A stretch of 64,000 nucleotides of DNA. It comes from Rhodobacteraceae bacterium Alg231-30. Lineage in GTDB: Bacteria; Pseudomonadota; Alphaproteobacteria; Rhodobacterales; Rhodobacteraceae. The stretch is taken from contig FREU01000005.1 of NCBI GenBank assembly GCA_900143615.1, forward strand, positions 228,238 through 292,237. Direction: 5' to 3'. Shown here one piece after another: positions 33,164-44,491 of the stretch. The notes below the pieces were generated by a model. It was not told the origin of the DNA. It searched no databases and saw nothing but the letters and a program-made list of their open reading frames with translations. The stretch's first letter is position 1. Each line of letters starts with the position of its first letter. Made by a program: the position numbers and the translations under genes.

Positions 33164-34576
33164 ATGACCAAATTTTCGGAACTAAACCTTAATCCCAAGG
33201 TTCTAAAAGCAGTCAACGAAGCGGGCTATGAATCGCCAACCCCTATTCAGGCAGGGGCGATTCCCCCTGCGCTTGAGGGACGTGACGTTTTGGGCATTGC
33301 TCAAACCGGCACCGGCAAAACCGCCAGCTTCACTCTGCCAATGCTGTCGTTGCTGGCGCGTGGACGCGCCCGTGCTCGTATGCCGCGCAGCTTGGTGCTA
33401 TGCCCAACTCGCGAACTGGCAGCACAAGTCGCTGAAAACTTTGATACTTACTCAAAGCACCTGAAGCTGACCAAAGCCCTGTTGATCGGCGGCGTTAGCT
33501 TTAAGGAACAGGAAACCATCATCGACAAAGGTGTCGATGTTCTCATCGCTACCCCAGGCCGTCTGCTCGACCATTTTGAACGTGGCAAACTGATCCTGTC
33601 TGATGTGAAAATCATGGTTGTCGACGAAGCTGACCGGATGCTGGACATGGGATTTATTCCTGATATTGAGCGTATCTTCGGCCTGACACCATTCACACGG
33701 CAAACCCTGTTCTTCTCGGCCACTATGGCCGCTGAAATCGAGCGCATTACTAATACGTTCTTGTCCAATCCGGAACGTGTCGAAGTTGCGCGTCAGGCCA
33801 CAGCGTCTGAGACAATTGAACAAGGCGTGGTAATGTTCAAACCGTCGCGTCGTGATCGTGAAAGCACAGAAAAACGCAATTTGTTGCGCGCGTTGATTGA
33901 TGGTGAAGGTGAAAAATGCACAAACGCAATCATCTTCTGTAACCGAAAGACAGACGTTGATATCTGCGCCAAATCTCTAAAGAAATATGGCTATGACGCG
34001 GCTCCAATCCACGGTGATCTGGATCAGTCGCAGCGCACTAAGACACTGGACGCGTTCCGCAACGGTGAATTGCGTATCCTTGTTGCATCGGATGTCGCCG
34101 CACGCGGACTGGATGTCCCGAGTGTCAGCCACGTATTCAACTTCGATGTCCCCGGACACGCGGAAGATTATGTGCACCGCATCGGTCGCACGGGTCGCGC
34201 TGGACGGGAAGGCAAAGCCTTTACGATTTGCAATCCCCGCGATGAGAAGGCTTTCGAAGCGGTTGAGAAGCTGATTCAGAAAGAAATTACCCGCGTTGAA
34301 AATCCGGTTAAGCCTGCGCCCAAAGCAAGCCGTGCAAAGCCTGAGCGTGAAGAAACGCCAACACCAGTTGCCGCACCCAAGCAAGAGCGCGAACCACGCA
34401 GCACAACACGAGCCCGTGGTGGCGAAGACGCACGCAATAAGACGGCCAACAAGCCAACACGCAGTCGTGGACGTGATCGCAACGACCGTGGTCGCAATGA
34501 TAAGCAAGTTGTCGGCATGGGCGATCACTTGCCCAGCTTTATCGCGCTCAGCTTTGATGAGCGTCGCGCCGGATAG
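33164..34576 (+). CDS. DEAD-box ATP-dependent RNA helicase (RhlE-like)
   Basis: A 470-residue RNA helicase. Q-motif GYESPTPIQ, Walker A AQTGTGKT (46-53), PTRELA, DEAD (VVDEADRML), SAT and HRIGRTGR are all present. The C-terminal 85 residues are Lys/Arg/Pro-rich and disordered (PTRSRGRDRNDRGRN), a likely RNA-binding tail. The RhlE subgroup is favoured by the motif context. A bidirectional terminator follows directly. Confidence 0.93.
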   Translation: MTKFSELNLNPKVLKAVNEAGYESPTPIQAGAIPPALEGRDVLGIAQTGTGKTASFTLPMLSLLARGRARARMPRSLVLCPTRELAAQVAENFDTYSKHLKLTKALLIGGVSFKEQETIIDKGVDVLIATPGRLLDHFERGKLILSDVKIMVVDEADRMLDMGFIPDIERIFGLTPFTRQTLFFSATMAAEIERITNTFLSNPERVEVARQATASETIEQGVVMFKPSRRDRESTEKRNLLRALIDGEGEKCTNAIIFCNRKTDVDICAKSLKKYGYDAAPIHGDLDQSQRTKTLDAFRNGELRILVASDVAARGLDVPSVSHVFNFDVPGHAEDYVHRIGRTGRAGREGKAFTICNPRDEKAFEAVEKLIQKEITRVENPVKPAPKASRAKPEREETPTPVAAPKQEREPRSTTRARGGEDARNKTANKPTRSRGRDRNDRGRNDKQVVGMGDHLPSFIALSFDERRAG

Positions 34577-34596
34577 TCGATCCATAGAATACAAGC

Positions 34597-34634
34597 AAAA
34601 AGGCCCATCTCACCGAGATGGGCCTTTTTGTTTT
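34597..34634. terminator. Bidirectional rho-independent terminator between helicase and RNase J
   Basis: AGGCCCATCTC (34601-34611) and GAGATGGGCCT (34615-34625) form a perfect 11-bp stem with an ACC loop. TTTTGTTTT follows on the plus strand and the AAAA before the stem gives a T-run on the minus strand. It sits between two converging genes and can end both. Confidence 0.88.
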
Positions 34635-34649
34635 AGACGGTTACTGATC

Positions 34650-36317
34650 TCAGCTTAGGCGGCTGACAATCACTGTGACTTCGGGCTTTTTGCCGATTTC
34701 ATCTCGTGCCGTGTTGCGCACGATACGGCGCAATTCTGTTTCCAGCTTATCGTCGTTTGACAGTGTTTTCTCGCCTGCACGACCAAGGAACTGGGTCAGA
34801 TCAGCTTCCAAAACGTCTACAAGAGGCGCGTCCGAACGACCGAGCTCTGGCAGGCCCATCAACTCACACCATGCATCTCCCAATGGTTCATCATCGTCGT
34901 CCAGCAAGACATTCACGATGACATGACCATTCAACGCCATGCGAATACGATCCCGCACGATGCCGTCCAAAGCGCCAATCTTACGCGTACCATCAAGATA
35001 GGTGCGGCCTGTCTCAACATGGCCAGCAATAGAAGGCTGATTGCCCGTCAAATCCAGCATCGTGCCGTTCACTGCGACAATGGAGGCGCGCCCGTGTCCT
35101 GATGCTAATTTGGCATGTTCACGAAGGTGGCGATGCTCACCGTGGTTCGGGATCACCATCACCGGATTAACAATATCGTGCAATTTCTCAAGATCAGGGC
35201 GATTGGCGTGGCCTGATACGTGATACTTTCCCGAACTGTCATCAACTACATCCACACCCATCTCAGAGTATTGGTTGATGATACGGATAACCCCGCGTTC
35301 ATTTCCAGGGATTGTCTTGGAGCTGAACAGGAACATATCGCCCTCTTTCAGCGTAACACCGTTGTATTTGCCACGCGCGAGTTGCGCACTTGCGGCTCGG
35401 CGCTCACCCTGGCTGCCAGTCACCAGCAACATCAGATTCTCGCGAGGAACAGAAGACGCATCCTCTGGGCTTATAACCTTTGGAAAATCACTCAAGACGC
35501 CAGTCTGGATCGACGCTTCGATCATGCGTCGCATTGCGCGTCCCATCAGACAAATAGACCGCCCTGCCCGCTCACCTGCTTCGGCTAGAGTTTTGACCCG
35601 CGCCACGTTGGAGGCAAAAGTTGTCGCCACAACCATGTTTGGCGCGGACGCCACCAGTTTTTCAATCTCAGGTCCAACAGTGGCTTCCGAGCGACCCTGG
35701 TGCAGAGAGAACACATTTGTACTGTCACAGATCAGGGCTTGCACACCAACCTTGCAAACCTCTTCCCACAACTCTGGGTCAAAGGGTTCGCCTACAACCG
35801 GCGTTTCGTCCAGCTTAAAGTCACCGGAATGGATCACGCGTCCAGCGGGACTGTCGATAACCAACGCGGCGCTCTCGGGGATAGAGTGGCTGATAGGTAA
35901 AAAACCGACGGAAAACGGTCCAGCGTCGGTCATTTTAGGCCATGTGCCCGCTGTCTTGATCGCTTCCTCAGGCTGCCCTCGGTCTGCCATCTTGTGACGG
36001 GCAAGGTTCGCAGTAAACGCGCGCGCATAAACTGGCACGCCAAGCTTATCCCACAAATGCCCAACTGCACCGATGTGATCTTCGTGACCATGGGTGATGA
36101 ACACAGCTTCAAGACGGTTCTTATTCTGTTCCAGCCAGTGGATATCCGCAAAGATCAGATCGACACCCGGGCTGGTCTCCATGTCTGAGAAAGTCACACC
36201 AATATCCACAAGGATCAGGCGTTCATTGTCTTCAGGCCCATACCCATAAACATAAGCGTTCATACCGATCTCGCCGGCACCACCCAATGGGAGATATATC
36301 AATCTGTCGCGGCTCAC
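34650..36317 (-). CDS. rnj: Ribonuclease J
   Basis: A 555-residue metallo-beta-lactamase/beta-CASP nuclease that performs 5'-3' exonucleolytic and endonucleolytic RNA processing. The zinc motif THGHEDHIGA lies at residues 75-84, HSIPES and GDFKLDETP follow, and the beta-CASP part includes TGSQGERRAA and HVSGHANRPDLEKL. The start is a GTG overlapping the coaX stop by 4 bases. The length matches alphaproteobacterial RNase J. Confidence 0.93.
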   Translation of the reverse strand: MSRDRLIYLPLGGAGEIGMNAYVYGYGPEDNERLILVDIGVTFSDMETSPGVDLIFADIHWLEQNKNRLEAVFITHGHEDHIGAVGHLWDKLGVPVYARAFTANLARHKMADRGQPEEAIKTAGTWPKMTDAGPFSVGFLPISHSIPESAALVIDSPAGRVIHSGDFKLDETPVVGEPFDPELWEEVCKVGVQALICDSTNVFSLHQGRSEATVGPEIEKLVASAPNMVVATTFASNVARVKTLAEAGERAGRSICLMGRAMRRMIEASIQTGVLSDFPKVISPEDASSVPRENLMLLVTGSQGERRAASAQLARGKYNGVTLKEGDMFLFSSKTIPGNERGVIRIINQYSEMGVDVVDDSSGKYHVSGHANRPDLEKLHDIVNPVMVIPNHGEHRHLREHAKLASGHGRASIVAVNGTMLDLTGNQPSIAGHVETGRTYLDGTRKIGALDGIVRDRIRMALNGHVIVNVLLDDDDEPLGDAWCELMGLPELGRSDAPLVDVLEADLTQFLGRAGEKTLSNDDKLETELRRIVRNTARDEIGKKPEVTVIVSRLS

Positions 36318-37090
36318 TGGGTACGCTCCTTATTATAATCATAGATCACGGTTAAACCGTGCATCGTCAGGTCATCTTCGAAACAATCGAATAAATCAAC
36401 TGATTGCTGGAAAAGAGGTGCAAGACCGCCAGTCGCGACAACTTTCATCGGACGCTCACGCTCTGCTTTGATTCTTGCACACACTTCGCGCACCAATCCC
36501 ACATATCCCCAAAAGACACCAGACTGGATGCACGCCACCGTATTGGTGCCGATCACCGATTGCGGTTTGGCAATATCCACGTGTGGTAGTGCCGCCGCCG
36601 CATTATGAAGCGCCTCAAGGCTAAGGTTCACACCGGGGGAAATCACACCACCGATATAGGCACCGTCGCTGTCCACGACATCAAACGTGGTCGCGGTTCC
36701 AAAATCTACAACAATCAAATCCCCACCGTGGCGATCATAGGCTCCGGCAGCATTGACCAAACGATCCGGCCCGACAATTGTGCCTTCATCAACGCGTGGG
36801 TCAGCAGGCAACAGGCATTCGGTCTTGCCCACCACAACAGGGCGACATCCAAAGAACCGGTCAGCAAAGACGCGAAGATTGAACACCACCCGCGGCACGG
36901 TCGAGCTGATGATCACGTGGTTGATATCCACTTCAATCCCGTAGTGTTTCACCAGCGTTGAATACCAAGTGAAATAGGCATCAGCCGTGCGGGCATGATG
37001 CGTTGAGGTGCGCAGCGTGCACAGAAACTTTTCACCATCCCAGATGGAAAAAACCGTATTCGTGTTGCCGCAGTCAATGGCCAGAAGCAT
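36314..37090 (-). CDS. coaX: Type III pantothenate kinase
   Basis: A 258-residue ASKHA-fold kinase that phosphorylates pantothenate in the first step of coenzyme A synthesis. The N-terminal phosphate motif DCGNTNTVFSIWDG begins at residue 6, GPDRLVNAAGAY and VVDFGTATTFDVV follow, and GGVISPGVNLSLEAL is typical of type III enzymes. It is 18 bases downstream of birA and coupled to RNase J by a GTGA overlap. Confidence 0.94.
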   Translation of the reverse strand: MLLAIDCGNTNTVFSIWDGEKFLCTLRTSTHHARTADAYFTWYSTLVKHYGIEVDINHVIISSTVPRVVFNLRVFADRFFGCRPVVVGKTECLLPADPRVDEGTIVGPDRLVNAAGAYDRHGGDLIVVDFGTATTFDVVDSDGAYIGGVISPGVNLSLEALHNAAAALPHVDIAKPQSVIGTNTVACIQSGVFWGYVGLVREVCARIKAERERPMKVVATGGLAPLFQQSVDLFDCFEDDLTMHGLTVIYDYNKERTQ

Positions 37091-37108
37091 AGTGCTGTCC
37101 CCTTGCCT

Positions 37109-37867
37109 TTAGAAAAAAATGTCAGCCGCAGCGATCGAGACGCGGCCCTTGGCTGTGTTCAACACGAGATTTCCCGCACTGTCCACAGTTTCAAAACTTC
37201 CTACAGTTTCATCGCGCATTGTGCGCGCTGTGATAACCTCACCCAAACGCGCAGCGCGGGCCAACCAGGCTTTGCGAATAGGCTCAAACCCGTAAGTGCT
37301 GAACTGGGTCTCATACCGTGCATAGGCTGCTGCCAACAAATCCAGAAAACTCTCAGGATCCACATCGGCACCGGTCTCTGATAGCAACGACACGGGACGG
37401 GTGGCACCTGCCTCAAGCTGTTCTGTGTCTGGCGCATGTTTCAAATTGACGCCGATCCCAATGGCGATGTGGCTCACGGCTGCCCCTGACATGCCCGCGC
37501 TTTCCAACAAAATGCCCGCCACTTTGCCGCCATTAAGTAAAACATCATTGGGCCACTTCAGCGCAAAAGACCCAGCCCGCCCCGTCGCATCCACAAAGGC
37601 ATCGTACAGCGCAAGCGACGCCACAAAGGAGCGCAGCGCAACTTGATCAGGGCTCTCAGCCGGCCGCATCACCAGAGTTGCTGCAAAATTTCCTGTAGGG
37701 TCATTCCAAGCACGCCCACGGCGCCCGCGCCCCTTGGTTTGGCGAAGCCCCAGTATCCACTCTGGTCCGCCAAGAGCGGACGCAATTCTGGCCGCTTCGG
37801 CATTGGTGCTATCCACCTCTGCCAAAACACGGCGTCCATAGCCTTCGGGCCAATCCCCCATGCTCAT
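37109..37867 (-). CDS. birA: Biotin--[acetyl-CoA-carboxylase] ligase
   Basis: A 252-residue monofunctional biotin protein ligase without an N-terminal DNA-binding domain. The ATP/biotin site GRGRRGRAW is at residues 46-54, and LKWPNDVLLNGGKVAGIL follows. It would attach biotin to carboxylases such as methylcrotonyl-CoA carboxylase at 57424. birA follows nuoN in Rhodobacter-type genomes too; here a strong terminator separates the two. Confidence 0.93.
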   Translation of the reverse strand: MSMGDWPEGYGRRVLAEVDSTNAEAARIASALGGPEWILGLRQTKGRGRRGRAWNDPTGNFAATLVMRPAESPDQVALRSFVASLALYDAFVDATGRAGSFALKWPNDVLLNGGKVAGILLESAGMSGAAVSHIAIGIGVNLKHAPDTEQLEAGATRPVSLLSETGADVDPESFLDLLAAAYARYETQFSTYGFEPIRKAWLARAARLGEVITARTMRDETVGSFETVDSAGNLVLNTAKGRVSIAAADIFF

Positions 37868-37910
37868 GTCACTTTCTCACTTCAGGCTCGCTATACGCGT
37901 TGCGCGCAAT

Positions 37911-37943
37911 ACAAAACGACGCGCCCTTCTCGGGCGCGTCGTT
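37911..37943 (-). terminator. Terminator of the nuo operon
   Basis: AACGACGCGCCC (37915-37926) and GGGCGCGTCGTT (37932-37943) form a perfect 12-bp stem with a 5-base loop. Read on the minus strand, TTTTGTATT follows, so it should end transcription 27 bases past nuoN. Confidence 0.85.
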
Positions 37944-37969
37944 CATTTCCTTGACCTTCATAAGGCTAA

Positions 37970-39409
37970 TCAGTTGACCAAAGCCATCGATGCCGCCTGC
38001 GCGACACCTTCGATACCAAACAGGTTCACAACACCCAGCAACATCGCAGCGGCAGACACCATCAGGAACACATACTGAACCGGAGAACGCCCCTCATCCA
38101 AGGCGTCGGTCTCTTCACCAAAGTACATGTAGTAAACAATCCGCAGGTAATAATAAGCACCGATCACCGAAGCGATCACACCCATCACAGCCAACCACGC
38201 CAATCCGGCATCATAGGCCGCACGCAGCACGTAGAACTTACCAAAAAAGCCAACAAGCGGTGGCACACCTGCGAGACTAAACAGCAGGATCAGCATCGCC
38301 AAAGCTTTGCCGGAGCTTCGTTTTGAGTACATATTCAACGCGCCGATATCGACCACCGGCTGCCCATCTTTTTCCATCGAAAGGATAAAGGCAAAGGTGC
38401 CGACATTCATGGTCACATAGATCGCCATGTAGATCAGCATAGCTTGCACGCCAAAGGCAGTACCGGCCGCAAGGCCCATCAACGCATAGCCCATGTGAGC
38501 AATCGACGAATAAGCCATCAGACGTTTGATATTACGCTGCCCAATCGCCGCGATGGACCCAAGGAACATTGACAGAACCGAGAGCAACGCAATGATCTGC
38601 TGCCAATCCCCAACAACACCGCCGAAGGCATCGTGCAAGACGCGTGCCAGCAATCCCATGGCCGCAATCTTGGGAGCAGTCGCAAAGAATGCGGTGATTG
38701 GCGTGGGTGCGCCTTCATAAACGTCTGGTGTCCACATGTGGAAAGGAACAGCCGACACTTTGAACGCGAGACCTGCAGTCACAAAGGTTAGGCCAAAGAG
38801 CAACCCAATCGGGATATGGCCATGTCCTGCGGCCTCTACAATGCCTGCAAACTTGGTGGTTCCCGCAAAGCCGTATACCAGCGAAGCGCCATATAGCAGC
38901 AGGCCCGAGCTCAGCGCACCCAGTACAAAATACTTCATGCCGGCTTCGGTGGATTTCACGCTGTCACGACGCAGCGACGCGACCACATAGAGCGCCAGAG
39001 ATTGCAGCTCAAGCCCCATATAAAGCGCCATCAAATCGCCTGCCGAGACCATCATCATCATCCCAACGACTGCAAGCGCGATTAGGATCGGATACTCAAA
39101 CCGCAGCATGCCGCGACGGCTCATGTAGTCCTGCCCCATCACCAGAACAGCAGCGGCTGATAGTAGGATCGTCACCTTGGCAAAGCGAGAGAAACCATCA
39201 TCTACAAACATACCGTCAAAGGCGATGTTTTCGCCACCACCGGCCATGCCAATCCACGCACCAATCAGCACAAAGACCGCCGCAGTAATCCATGTCAGCA
39301 AAGGCGCCAGCTTGTCCTTGGTCGTGTAAACCCCGACCAGCAGAGCAACCATGGCATACACCGCCAACAGGATCTCTGGCAGGATGATATTCAGATCAGC
39401 CTGGATCAT
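37970..39409 (-). CDS. nuoN: NADH-quinone oxidoreductase subunit N
   Basis: A 479-residue antiporter-like membrane subunit of complex I with about 14 transmembrane segments. The discontinuous-helix regions with conserved Lys and Glu are seen, for example [18 protein letters not shown] and [21 protein letters not shown]. It is the last gene of the nuo operon, 13 bases after nuoM, and is followed by a terminator. Confidence 0.96.
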   Translation of the reverse strand: MIQADLNIILPEILLAVYAMVALLVGVYTTKDKLAPLLTWITAAVFVLIGAWIGMAGGGENIAFDGMFVDDGFSRFAKVTILLSAAAVLVMGQDYMSRRGMLRFEYPILIALAVVGMMMMVSAGDLMALYMGLELQSLALYVVASLRRDSVKSTEAGMKYFVLGALSSGLLLYGASLVYGFAGTTKFAGIVEAAGHGHIPIGLLFGLTFVTAGLAFKVSAVPFHMWTPDVYEGAPTPITAFFATAPKIAAMGLLARVLHDAFGGVVGDWQQIIALLSVLSMFLGSIAAIGQRNIKRLMAYSSIAHMGYALMGLAAGTAFGVQAMLIYMAIYVTMNVGTFAFILSMEKDGQPVVDIGALNMYSKRSSGKALAMLILLFSLAGVPPLVGFFGKFYVLRAAYDAGLAWLAVMGVIASVIGAYYYLRIVYYMYFGEETDALDEGRSPVQYVFLMVSAAAMLLGVVNLFGIEGVAQAASMALVN

Positions 39410-39422
39410 AGCTCAAGCTCCT

Positions 39423-40970
39423 TTAGTGCGATGCCGTGGTGCTGCTCACTTCAGGAGCATGCGCCAGCGCGGTTTCGTAGTTAGAGACGAGGTGTTCAAC
39501 CGACGGCCCGATGATGTCCAGAACCAGCGCAGGATATACGCCAAGGATCAGGGTCATCGCCACAAGCGGTGCAAATATCCATTTCTCACGAGATGTCATG
39601 TCGTTGATCGTCTTCAGGCTTTCCTTGATCAGATCCCCCAACACGACGCGGCGATAGAGCCACAAAGCATAGGCCGCCGACAGGATCACGCCTGAAGTCG
39701 CCACCAAAGCCACCCAAGTGTTAACTTGGAAAATACCGACCAGTGTCAGGAATTCACCGACAAAGCCCGAAGTCCCCGGCAAGCCGACATTGGCCATAGT
39801 GAAGAACATAAAGATCAATGCGTACGCAGGCATCCGGTTCACCAGACCGCCATAAGCGTCAATCTCACGTGTATGCATGCGATCATAAATCACGCCCACA
39901 CACAGGAACAACGCGCCTGAGATAAAGCCGTGGCTCAACATCTGAAAGATCGCCCCATCAATACCCTGCTGGTTGGCCGCAAAGATACCCATGGTGACAT
40001 AGCCCATATGGGCCACCGAGCTGTAGGCGATTAGCTTTTTCATATCCGCCTGAACCATCGCCACAAGAGACGTGTAAACAATCGCAATCACCGACATCCA
40101 CAAGATTAGCGGCGTCAGAACGTCCGACCCGATGGGGAACATCGGCAGGCTGAAGCGCAGAAAACCGTAGCCGCCCATTTTCAGAAGGATCGCCGCCAGA
40201 ACAACCGACCCCGCCGTCGGGGCCTGAACGTGCGCATCCGGCAACCAAGTATGCACAGGCCACATCGGCATTTTGACCGCAAAACTGGCAAAAAAGGCCA
40301 AGAACATCAGCGTCTGCATGCCGCCGACAACGGTAAAGCCCAGAAGCTTAAAGGTTTCCGAGGCAAACTCATGCGTCATCAACGTTGGGATGTCGGTGGT
40401 TCCCGCTTCCGAGAACATCGCCACCATCGCCACCAGCATCAACACAGAGCCAAGGAAGGTGTAGAGGAAGAATTTAAAGGACGCATAGATGCGCTCTTTG
40501 CCGCCCCAGATGCCTATGATTAGGAACATCGGGATCAGGCCCGCCTCAAAGAACAAATAGAACAGCACCAGATCCAGCGCCATGAAGACACCCAGCATCA
40601 GGGTCTCAAGCAGCAGAAAGGCAATCATATATTCTTTGACGCGGCTTTCCACATTCCACGAGGCCAGGATCACCAGCGGCATCATGAATGTGGTTAGCAT
40701 AACAAACAGCACCGAAATGCCATCCACGCCCATCTTGTATTTCAAGCCCAGTAGCCAGTCACTTTCTTGTACGAACTGGAAGCCTGTGTTGGACGGATCG
40801 AAGCCAAACAGAACAAACAACGACACCAGAAAGGTAATCGAGGTTGCCACAAGCGCCACCCATTTGGCGTTGCGGTTGGCTGCGGCTTCATCGCCGCGCA
40901 GGAAGATGGCAAGGATCGCCGCCGCCAGCGCAGGAATAAAGGTAATGAGAGAGAGCAAGCTGTCGTTCAT
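39423..40970 (-). CDS. nuoM: NADH-quinone oxidoreductase subunit M
   Basis: A 515-residue proton-pumping antiporter-like subunit. [20 protein letters not shown] and [15 protein letters not shown] are family signatures. ATG at 40970 ([15 protein letters not shown]) shares one base with the nuoL stop (TAATG); the upstream in-frame extension to 41090 has no similarity. Confidence 0.97.
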   Translation of the reverse strand: MNDSLLSLITFIPALAAAILAIFLRGDEAAANRNAKWVALVATSITFLVSLFVLFGFDPSNTGFQFVQESDWLLGLKYKMGVDGISVLFVMLTTFMMPLVILASWNVESRVKEYMIAFLLLETLMLGVFMALDLVLFYLFFEAGLIPMFLIIGIWGGKERIYASFKFFLYTFLGSVLMLVAMVAMFSEAGTTDIPTLMTHEFASETFKLLGFTVVGGMQTLMFLAFFASFAVKMPMWPVHTWLPDAHVQAPTAGSVVLAAILLKMGGYGFLRFSLPMFPIGSDVLTPLILWMSVIAIVYTSLVAMVQADMKKLIAYSSVAHMGYVTMGIFAANQQGIDGAIFQMLSHGFISGALFLCVGVIYDRMHTREIDAYGGLVNRMPAYALIFMFFTMANVGLPGTSGFVGEFLTLVGIFQVNTWVALVATSGVILSAAYALWLYRRVVLGDLIKESLKTINDMTSREKWIFAPLVAMTLILGVYPALVLDIIGPSVEHLVSNYETALAHAPEVSSTTASH

Positions 40971-43126
40971 TAGTGCGCTCCTCCGCTGAGCGTCATAATT
41001 GTAATCAGCACAACGATACCGATCACCATCGCAAGGGCGTATGTGAAGATATAGCCAGACTGGGCACGACCAGCGAGGCGGGTCATCCAAGGGATAATGC
41101 CCATGGCAACGCCATTAATCGTGCCGTCAATCACCTCACCGTCGCCCCGTTTCCACAGGAAGCGGCCAATCGCCATTGCGGGGCGCACAAAAATAAAGTC
41201 GTAAATCTCGTCAAAGTACCACTTGTTGAGCAGGAACAGATACAGCGGACGCTGGCTCTCTGCGACTTTGGCAGGCATCGACGGGCTCCAGATGTAGAAC
41301 CACATTGCCGTGACAAACCCGATCAACATCGCCACAAACGGACTCACCTTGACCCAGGTCGGAGCATGGTGCGCCTCGTCCATGACGTGATTGTCCGGAT
41401 GGGTAAAGATCGCGCCTTTCGGGGCTTCGCCGTGGTGCACAGCCGCAATCACGGCATGCGCCGGATCATCATGCATCTCGGCATGATCATCGCCATGAGC
41501 CTCATCGCCATGCCCGGTATCTGCCGCTGCATGATCATCCGTCGCCGCATGATCGTCAGAGGCTTCGCCATGACCATCGCTGGCCTCAGCGTGATGCGAC
41601 GGAACACCGTAGAATTTGTTGACCTTGTCATGATCGCCAAAGAACGAGCCATACCAGATCATACCTGCAAAGATCGACCCAAGCGCCAGAACACCCAGCG
41701 GTATCAACATAACCATCGGGCTTTCATGCGCATGCTCATGCGTCTTTTTGTTACCGCGTGCTTCTCCGTAGAAGGTCAGGAACATCAAACGCCAGCTGTA
41801 GAAACTTGTGAACAAGGCCGCCACAACCAGCATCCAGAAGGCATAGCCCCCTGCTGTGCCCGCCCATGCGCTCTCAATCACGGCATCTTTGGACAGGAAG
41901 CCCGCAAAACCGATATGTGTCAGCGGAATGCCAACGCCGGTGATGGCCAGCGTACCAATCATCATCGCTGCAAAAGTATAAGGGATTTTTTTGCGCAGGC
42001 CGCCATAGTTGCGCATGTCCTGCTCGTGATGCATCGCATGGATGACCGAACCGGCGCCAAGGAACAACATCGCTTTAAAGAAGGCATGCGTGAACAGGTG
42101 GAACATTGCCACCGAGTAAACACCAACGCCCGCAGCCACGAACATATAGCCCAGCTGCGACATGGTCGAATAGGCGATGACCCGTTTGATATCGTTTTGC
42201 ACCAAGCCGATGGTGGCCGCGACAAATGCTGTGGACGCGCCAAGAACCGTGACAAACATCATTGTTTCAGGCGCATATTCCATGATTGGAGACATGCGGC
42301 AGACAAGGAATACACCGGCTGTTACCATGGTCGCGGCGTGGATCAGCGCGGACACAGGTGTCGGGCCTTCCATCGCGTCAGGTAGCCACGTGTGCAGGAA
42401 CAGTTGCGCCGATTTCCCCATTGCTCCGATGAACAGCAAGAAGGCCAGCAAGTTGGCCGCATTCCAATCACGCCACAAAAACGTCAGCTGCGTTTCCGCC
42501 AGCGCAGGACCAGCTGCAAAGATATCGTCAAATTTGATGCTGTCGGTCAGGAAGAACAACCCAAAGATCCCGAGAGCAAAGCCAAAGTCACCAACACGGT
42601 TGACCACAAACGCCTTGATCGCGGCGGCATTGGCCGAAGGTTTCTTATAGTAAAAACCAATGAGCAGGTATGAGGCAACGCCCACACCTTCCCAGCCAAA
42701 GAACATCTGGACAAGGTTGTCAGCAGTCACCAGCGCCAGCATGGCAAAGGTAAAGAACGACAGATAGGCAAAGAAGCGGGCTTTGTAGTTTTCGCCCTCG
42801 CCCCAGTGCTCGTCATGCGCCATGTAGCCAAAGCTGTAGAGATGCACGAGCGACGACACTGTTGTGACCACAATCAGCATGATTGCCGTCAAGCGGTCCA
42901 GACGGATCGACCAAGACGTGTCCAGTGTGCCGGACTGAATAAAGTTCAGGATATGAATATTCTGGGTTTCATCCCCCAGACTAAAGAACACAATCCAGCT
43001 GAGAAAGCAGCTTAGAAACAGCAGACCTGTTGTCAGATACTGCGCGCCTTTCTCGCCGATCCAGCGCCACCCGAAGCCTGCGATCAGGCTACCGACAAGC
43101 GGTGCAAAGAGGATAATCTTTTCCAT
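40970..43126 (-). CDS. nuoL: NADH-quinone oxidoreductase subunit L with a His/Asp-rich insert
   Basis: A 718-residue antiporter-like subunit with the long C-terminal lateral helix region. [22 protein letters not shown] and [11 protein letters not shown] are family signatures. About residues 508-575 hold a hydrophilic stretch extremely rich in His, Asp, Ala and Gly (for example [19 protein letters not shown]), lying between membrane helices before the C-terminal part. Similar histidine-rich inserts occur in other alphaproteobacterial NuoL proteins; metal or proton buffering is a guess. Confidence 0.97.
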   Translation of the reverse strand: MEKIILFAPLVGSLIAGFGWRWIGEKGAQYLTTGLLFLSCFLSWIVFFSLGDETQNIHILNFIQSGTLDTSWSIRLDRLTAIMLIVVTTVSSLVHLYSFGYMAHDEHWGEGENYKARFFAYLSFFTFAMLALVTADNLVQMFFGWEGVGVASYLLIGFYYKKPSANAAAIKAFVVNRVGDFGFALGIFGLFFLTDSIKFDDIFAAGPALAETQLTFLWRDWNAANLLAFLLFIGAMGKSAQLFLHTWLPDAMEGPTPVSALIHAATMVTAGVFLVCRMSPIMEYAPETMMFVTVLGASTAFVAATIGLVQNDIKRVIAYSTMSQLGYMFVAAGVGVYSVAMFHLFTHAFFKAMLFLGAGSVIHAMHHEQDMRNYGGLRKKIPYTFAAMMIGTLAITGVGIPLTHIGFAGFLSKDAVIESAWAGTAGGYAFWMLVVAALFTSFYSWRLMFLTFYGEARGNKKTHEHAHESPMVMLIPLGVLALGSIFAGMIWYGSFFGDHDKVNKFYGVPSHHAEASDGHGEASDDHAATDDHAAADTGHGDEAHGDDHAEMHDDPAHAVIAAVHHGEAPKGAIFTHPDNHVMDEAHHAPTWVKVSPFVAMLIGFVTAMWFYIWSPSMPAKVAESQRPLYLFLLNKWYFDEIYDFIFVRPAMAIGRFLWKRGDGEVIDGTINGVAMGIIPWMTRLAGRAQSGYIFTYALAMVIGIVVLITIMTLSGGAH

Positions 43127-43132
43127 CTGTGT

Positions 43133-43438
43133 CTAGCCTTTCATCACATTGACGTCTTCGACCGCGATGGTGCCGCGGTTCCGGAAGAAGCTCACAAGAA
43201 TTGCAAGGCCAATGGCAGCCTCAGCAGCGGCCACTGTCAGCACAAAGAGCGTAAAGACCTGCCCCACCAGATCGTCCAAATAAGACGAGAAAGCCACGAG
43301 GTTGATGTTGACCGAGAGCAGAATAAGCTCGATCGACATCAACAGGATGATGACGTTCTTCCGGTTCAGGAAGAGGCCGAAAATGCCGATCACAAACAGT
43401 GTCGCGGCGACGCCCAGGTAATGTTCCAAACCAATCAT
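43133..43438 (-). CDS. nuoK: NADH-quinone oxidoreductase subunit K
   Basis: A 101-residue membrane subunit with three helices and conserved membrane glutamates in [17 protein letters not shown] at 43438 ([14 protein letters not shown]) gives the standard family length; an in-frame extension to 43504 overlaps nuoJ and is not conserved. Confidence 0.96.
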   Translation of the reverse strand: MIGLEHYLGVAATLFVIGIFGLFLNRKNVIILLMSIELILLSVNINLVAFSSYLDDLVGQVFTLFVLTVAAAEAAIGLAILVSFFRNRGTIAVEDVNVMKG

Positions 43439-43475
43439 ATGTGGTCCCTCGGTTCTTGTTCTTGTTAGGCAGCTC

Positions 43476-44087
43476 TTAAGAGAGCCCCTGCCCTGGTTTG
43501 ACATCTTTCATTTCCATCGACTTGGCCGGGTCGCGCCACATCTGCTCAAGCACATTCTGGCGCTTGACGTTTTTGCGGTGGCGTAGGGTCAACACGATGG
43601 CGCCAATCATGGCGACCAGCAGGATCAGACCAGCCAGTTGGAAAAGAAGGAAATATTGATCGTAAAGAATATGGCCCAACGCGGCCGTGTTGTGCACATC
43701 GGTTGGGGTCACTGCATCGCGCAGCAAATCGGCTTGCTCCGAGAATTCCCAAGCGCCAAAGGCCAAGCCCAGTTGCATCAGAAGCACCACACCAATCATA
43801 AGGCCAATCGGCAAATACTGCGCCATGCCCGCCTTGAGTGCTGCAAAATCAATGTCCAGCATCATCACCACAAACAGGAACAGCACGGCAACCGCTCCCA
43901 CGTAGACGATGATCAACAACATGGCGACAAATTCGGCCCCAAGCAGCACAAACAATCCCGCAGCACTTAGAAACGTCAGGATCAACCAGAGCACCGAGTG
44001 CACGGGGTTGCGGCTAATGACTGTAAACAATCCGCCAGTGATCAAGCAGATCGCAAACATCCAGAATGCATATGCCACGATGGTCAT
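43476..44087 (-). CDS. nuoJ: NADH-quinone oxidoreductase subunit J
   Basis: A 203-residue membrane subunit with five helices. The pi-bulge helix region [20 protein letters not shown] is visible. Its first codon overlaps the stop of the preceding carboxymuconolactone-decarboxylase-like gene by 4 bases, which couples translation of that non-core gene to nuoJ. Confidence 0.96.
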   Translation of the reverse strand: MTIVAYAFWMFAICLITGGLFTVISRNPVHSVLWLILTFLSAAGLFVLLGAEFVAMLLIIVYVGAVAVLFLFVVMMLDIDFAALKAGMAQYLPIGLMIGVVLLMQLGLAFGAWEFSEQADLLRDAVTPTDVHNTAALGHILYDQYFLLFQLAGLILLVAMIGAIVLTLRHRKNVKRQNVLEQMWRDPAKSMEMKDVKPGQGLS

Positions 44088-44491
44088 GTGTCACTTCCCT
44101 CTTTATCCGCCAGGACCTCTTGCACCAATTCCATGGCGCGGGTGGTGGCGGGAATGCCGGCGAACATCGACATCTGTCCGATGGTCTCGGCGATTTCCTG
44201 TTTTGTTGCGCCGACTTCCACCAAATGGCGTACTGTCAGGCGAATTTGCGCGTCTGCCTGCGCACCCAACATCGTGAGCGCCCCCAGCGTCAGCAGCAAA
44301 CGGGTCTTGGCGTCCAGCCCACCCTGATTGAGCGAATTGCCAAAGAACATCTCCATGACATCTTTGGGCATAGTCGGCCACAGAGCCTCAAACCCTTTGG
44401 GGGTGAACGATTCCAAAGCAGGATTGAACGACTTTGCCATTTCCTGATACTGGGCGAACAACGCCTGATATGGGTTTGAAGTGTCACTCAT
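44084..44491 (-). CDS. Carboxymuconolactone decarboxylase-like protein inside the nuo operon
   Basis: A 135-residue helical protein of the CMD/AhpD-like family ([39 protein letters not shown], shown in part). The region equivalent to the AhpD CxxC active site has no cysteine; the whole protein lacks Cys, so a thiol peroxidase-type role is unlikely. It sits between nuoI and nuoJ and overlaps both neighbours by 4 bases, a position also occupied by a urf in Rhodobacter-type nuo loci. It may assist assembly or regulation of complex I; no direct evidence. Confidence 0.82.
   Translation of the reverse strand: MSDTSNPYQALFAQYQEMAKSFNPALESFTPKGFEALWPTMPKDVMEMFFGNSLNQGGLDAKTRLLLTLGALTMLGAQADAQIRLTVRHLVEVGATKQEIAETIGQMSMFAGIPATTRAMELVQEVLADKEGSDT

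Noticed and set aside
40973-42385. Long open frame of 470 codons on the plus strand
   Set aside because: It lies antisense to nuoL, is rich in His, Arg and Cys as expected from a mirror of a GC-rich gene, and shows no family motif.
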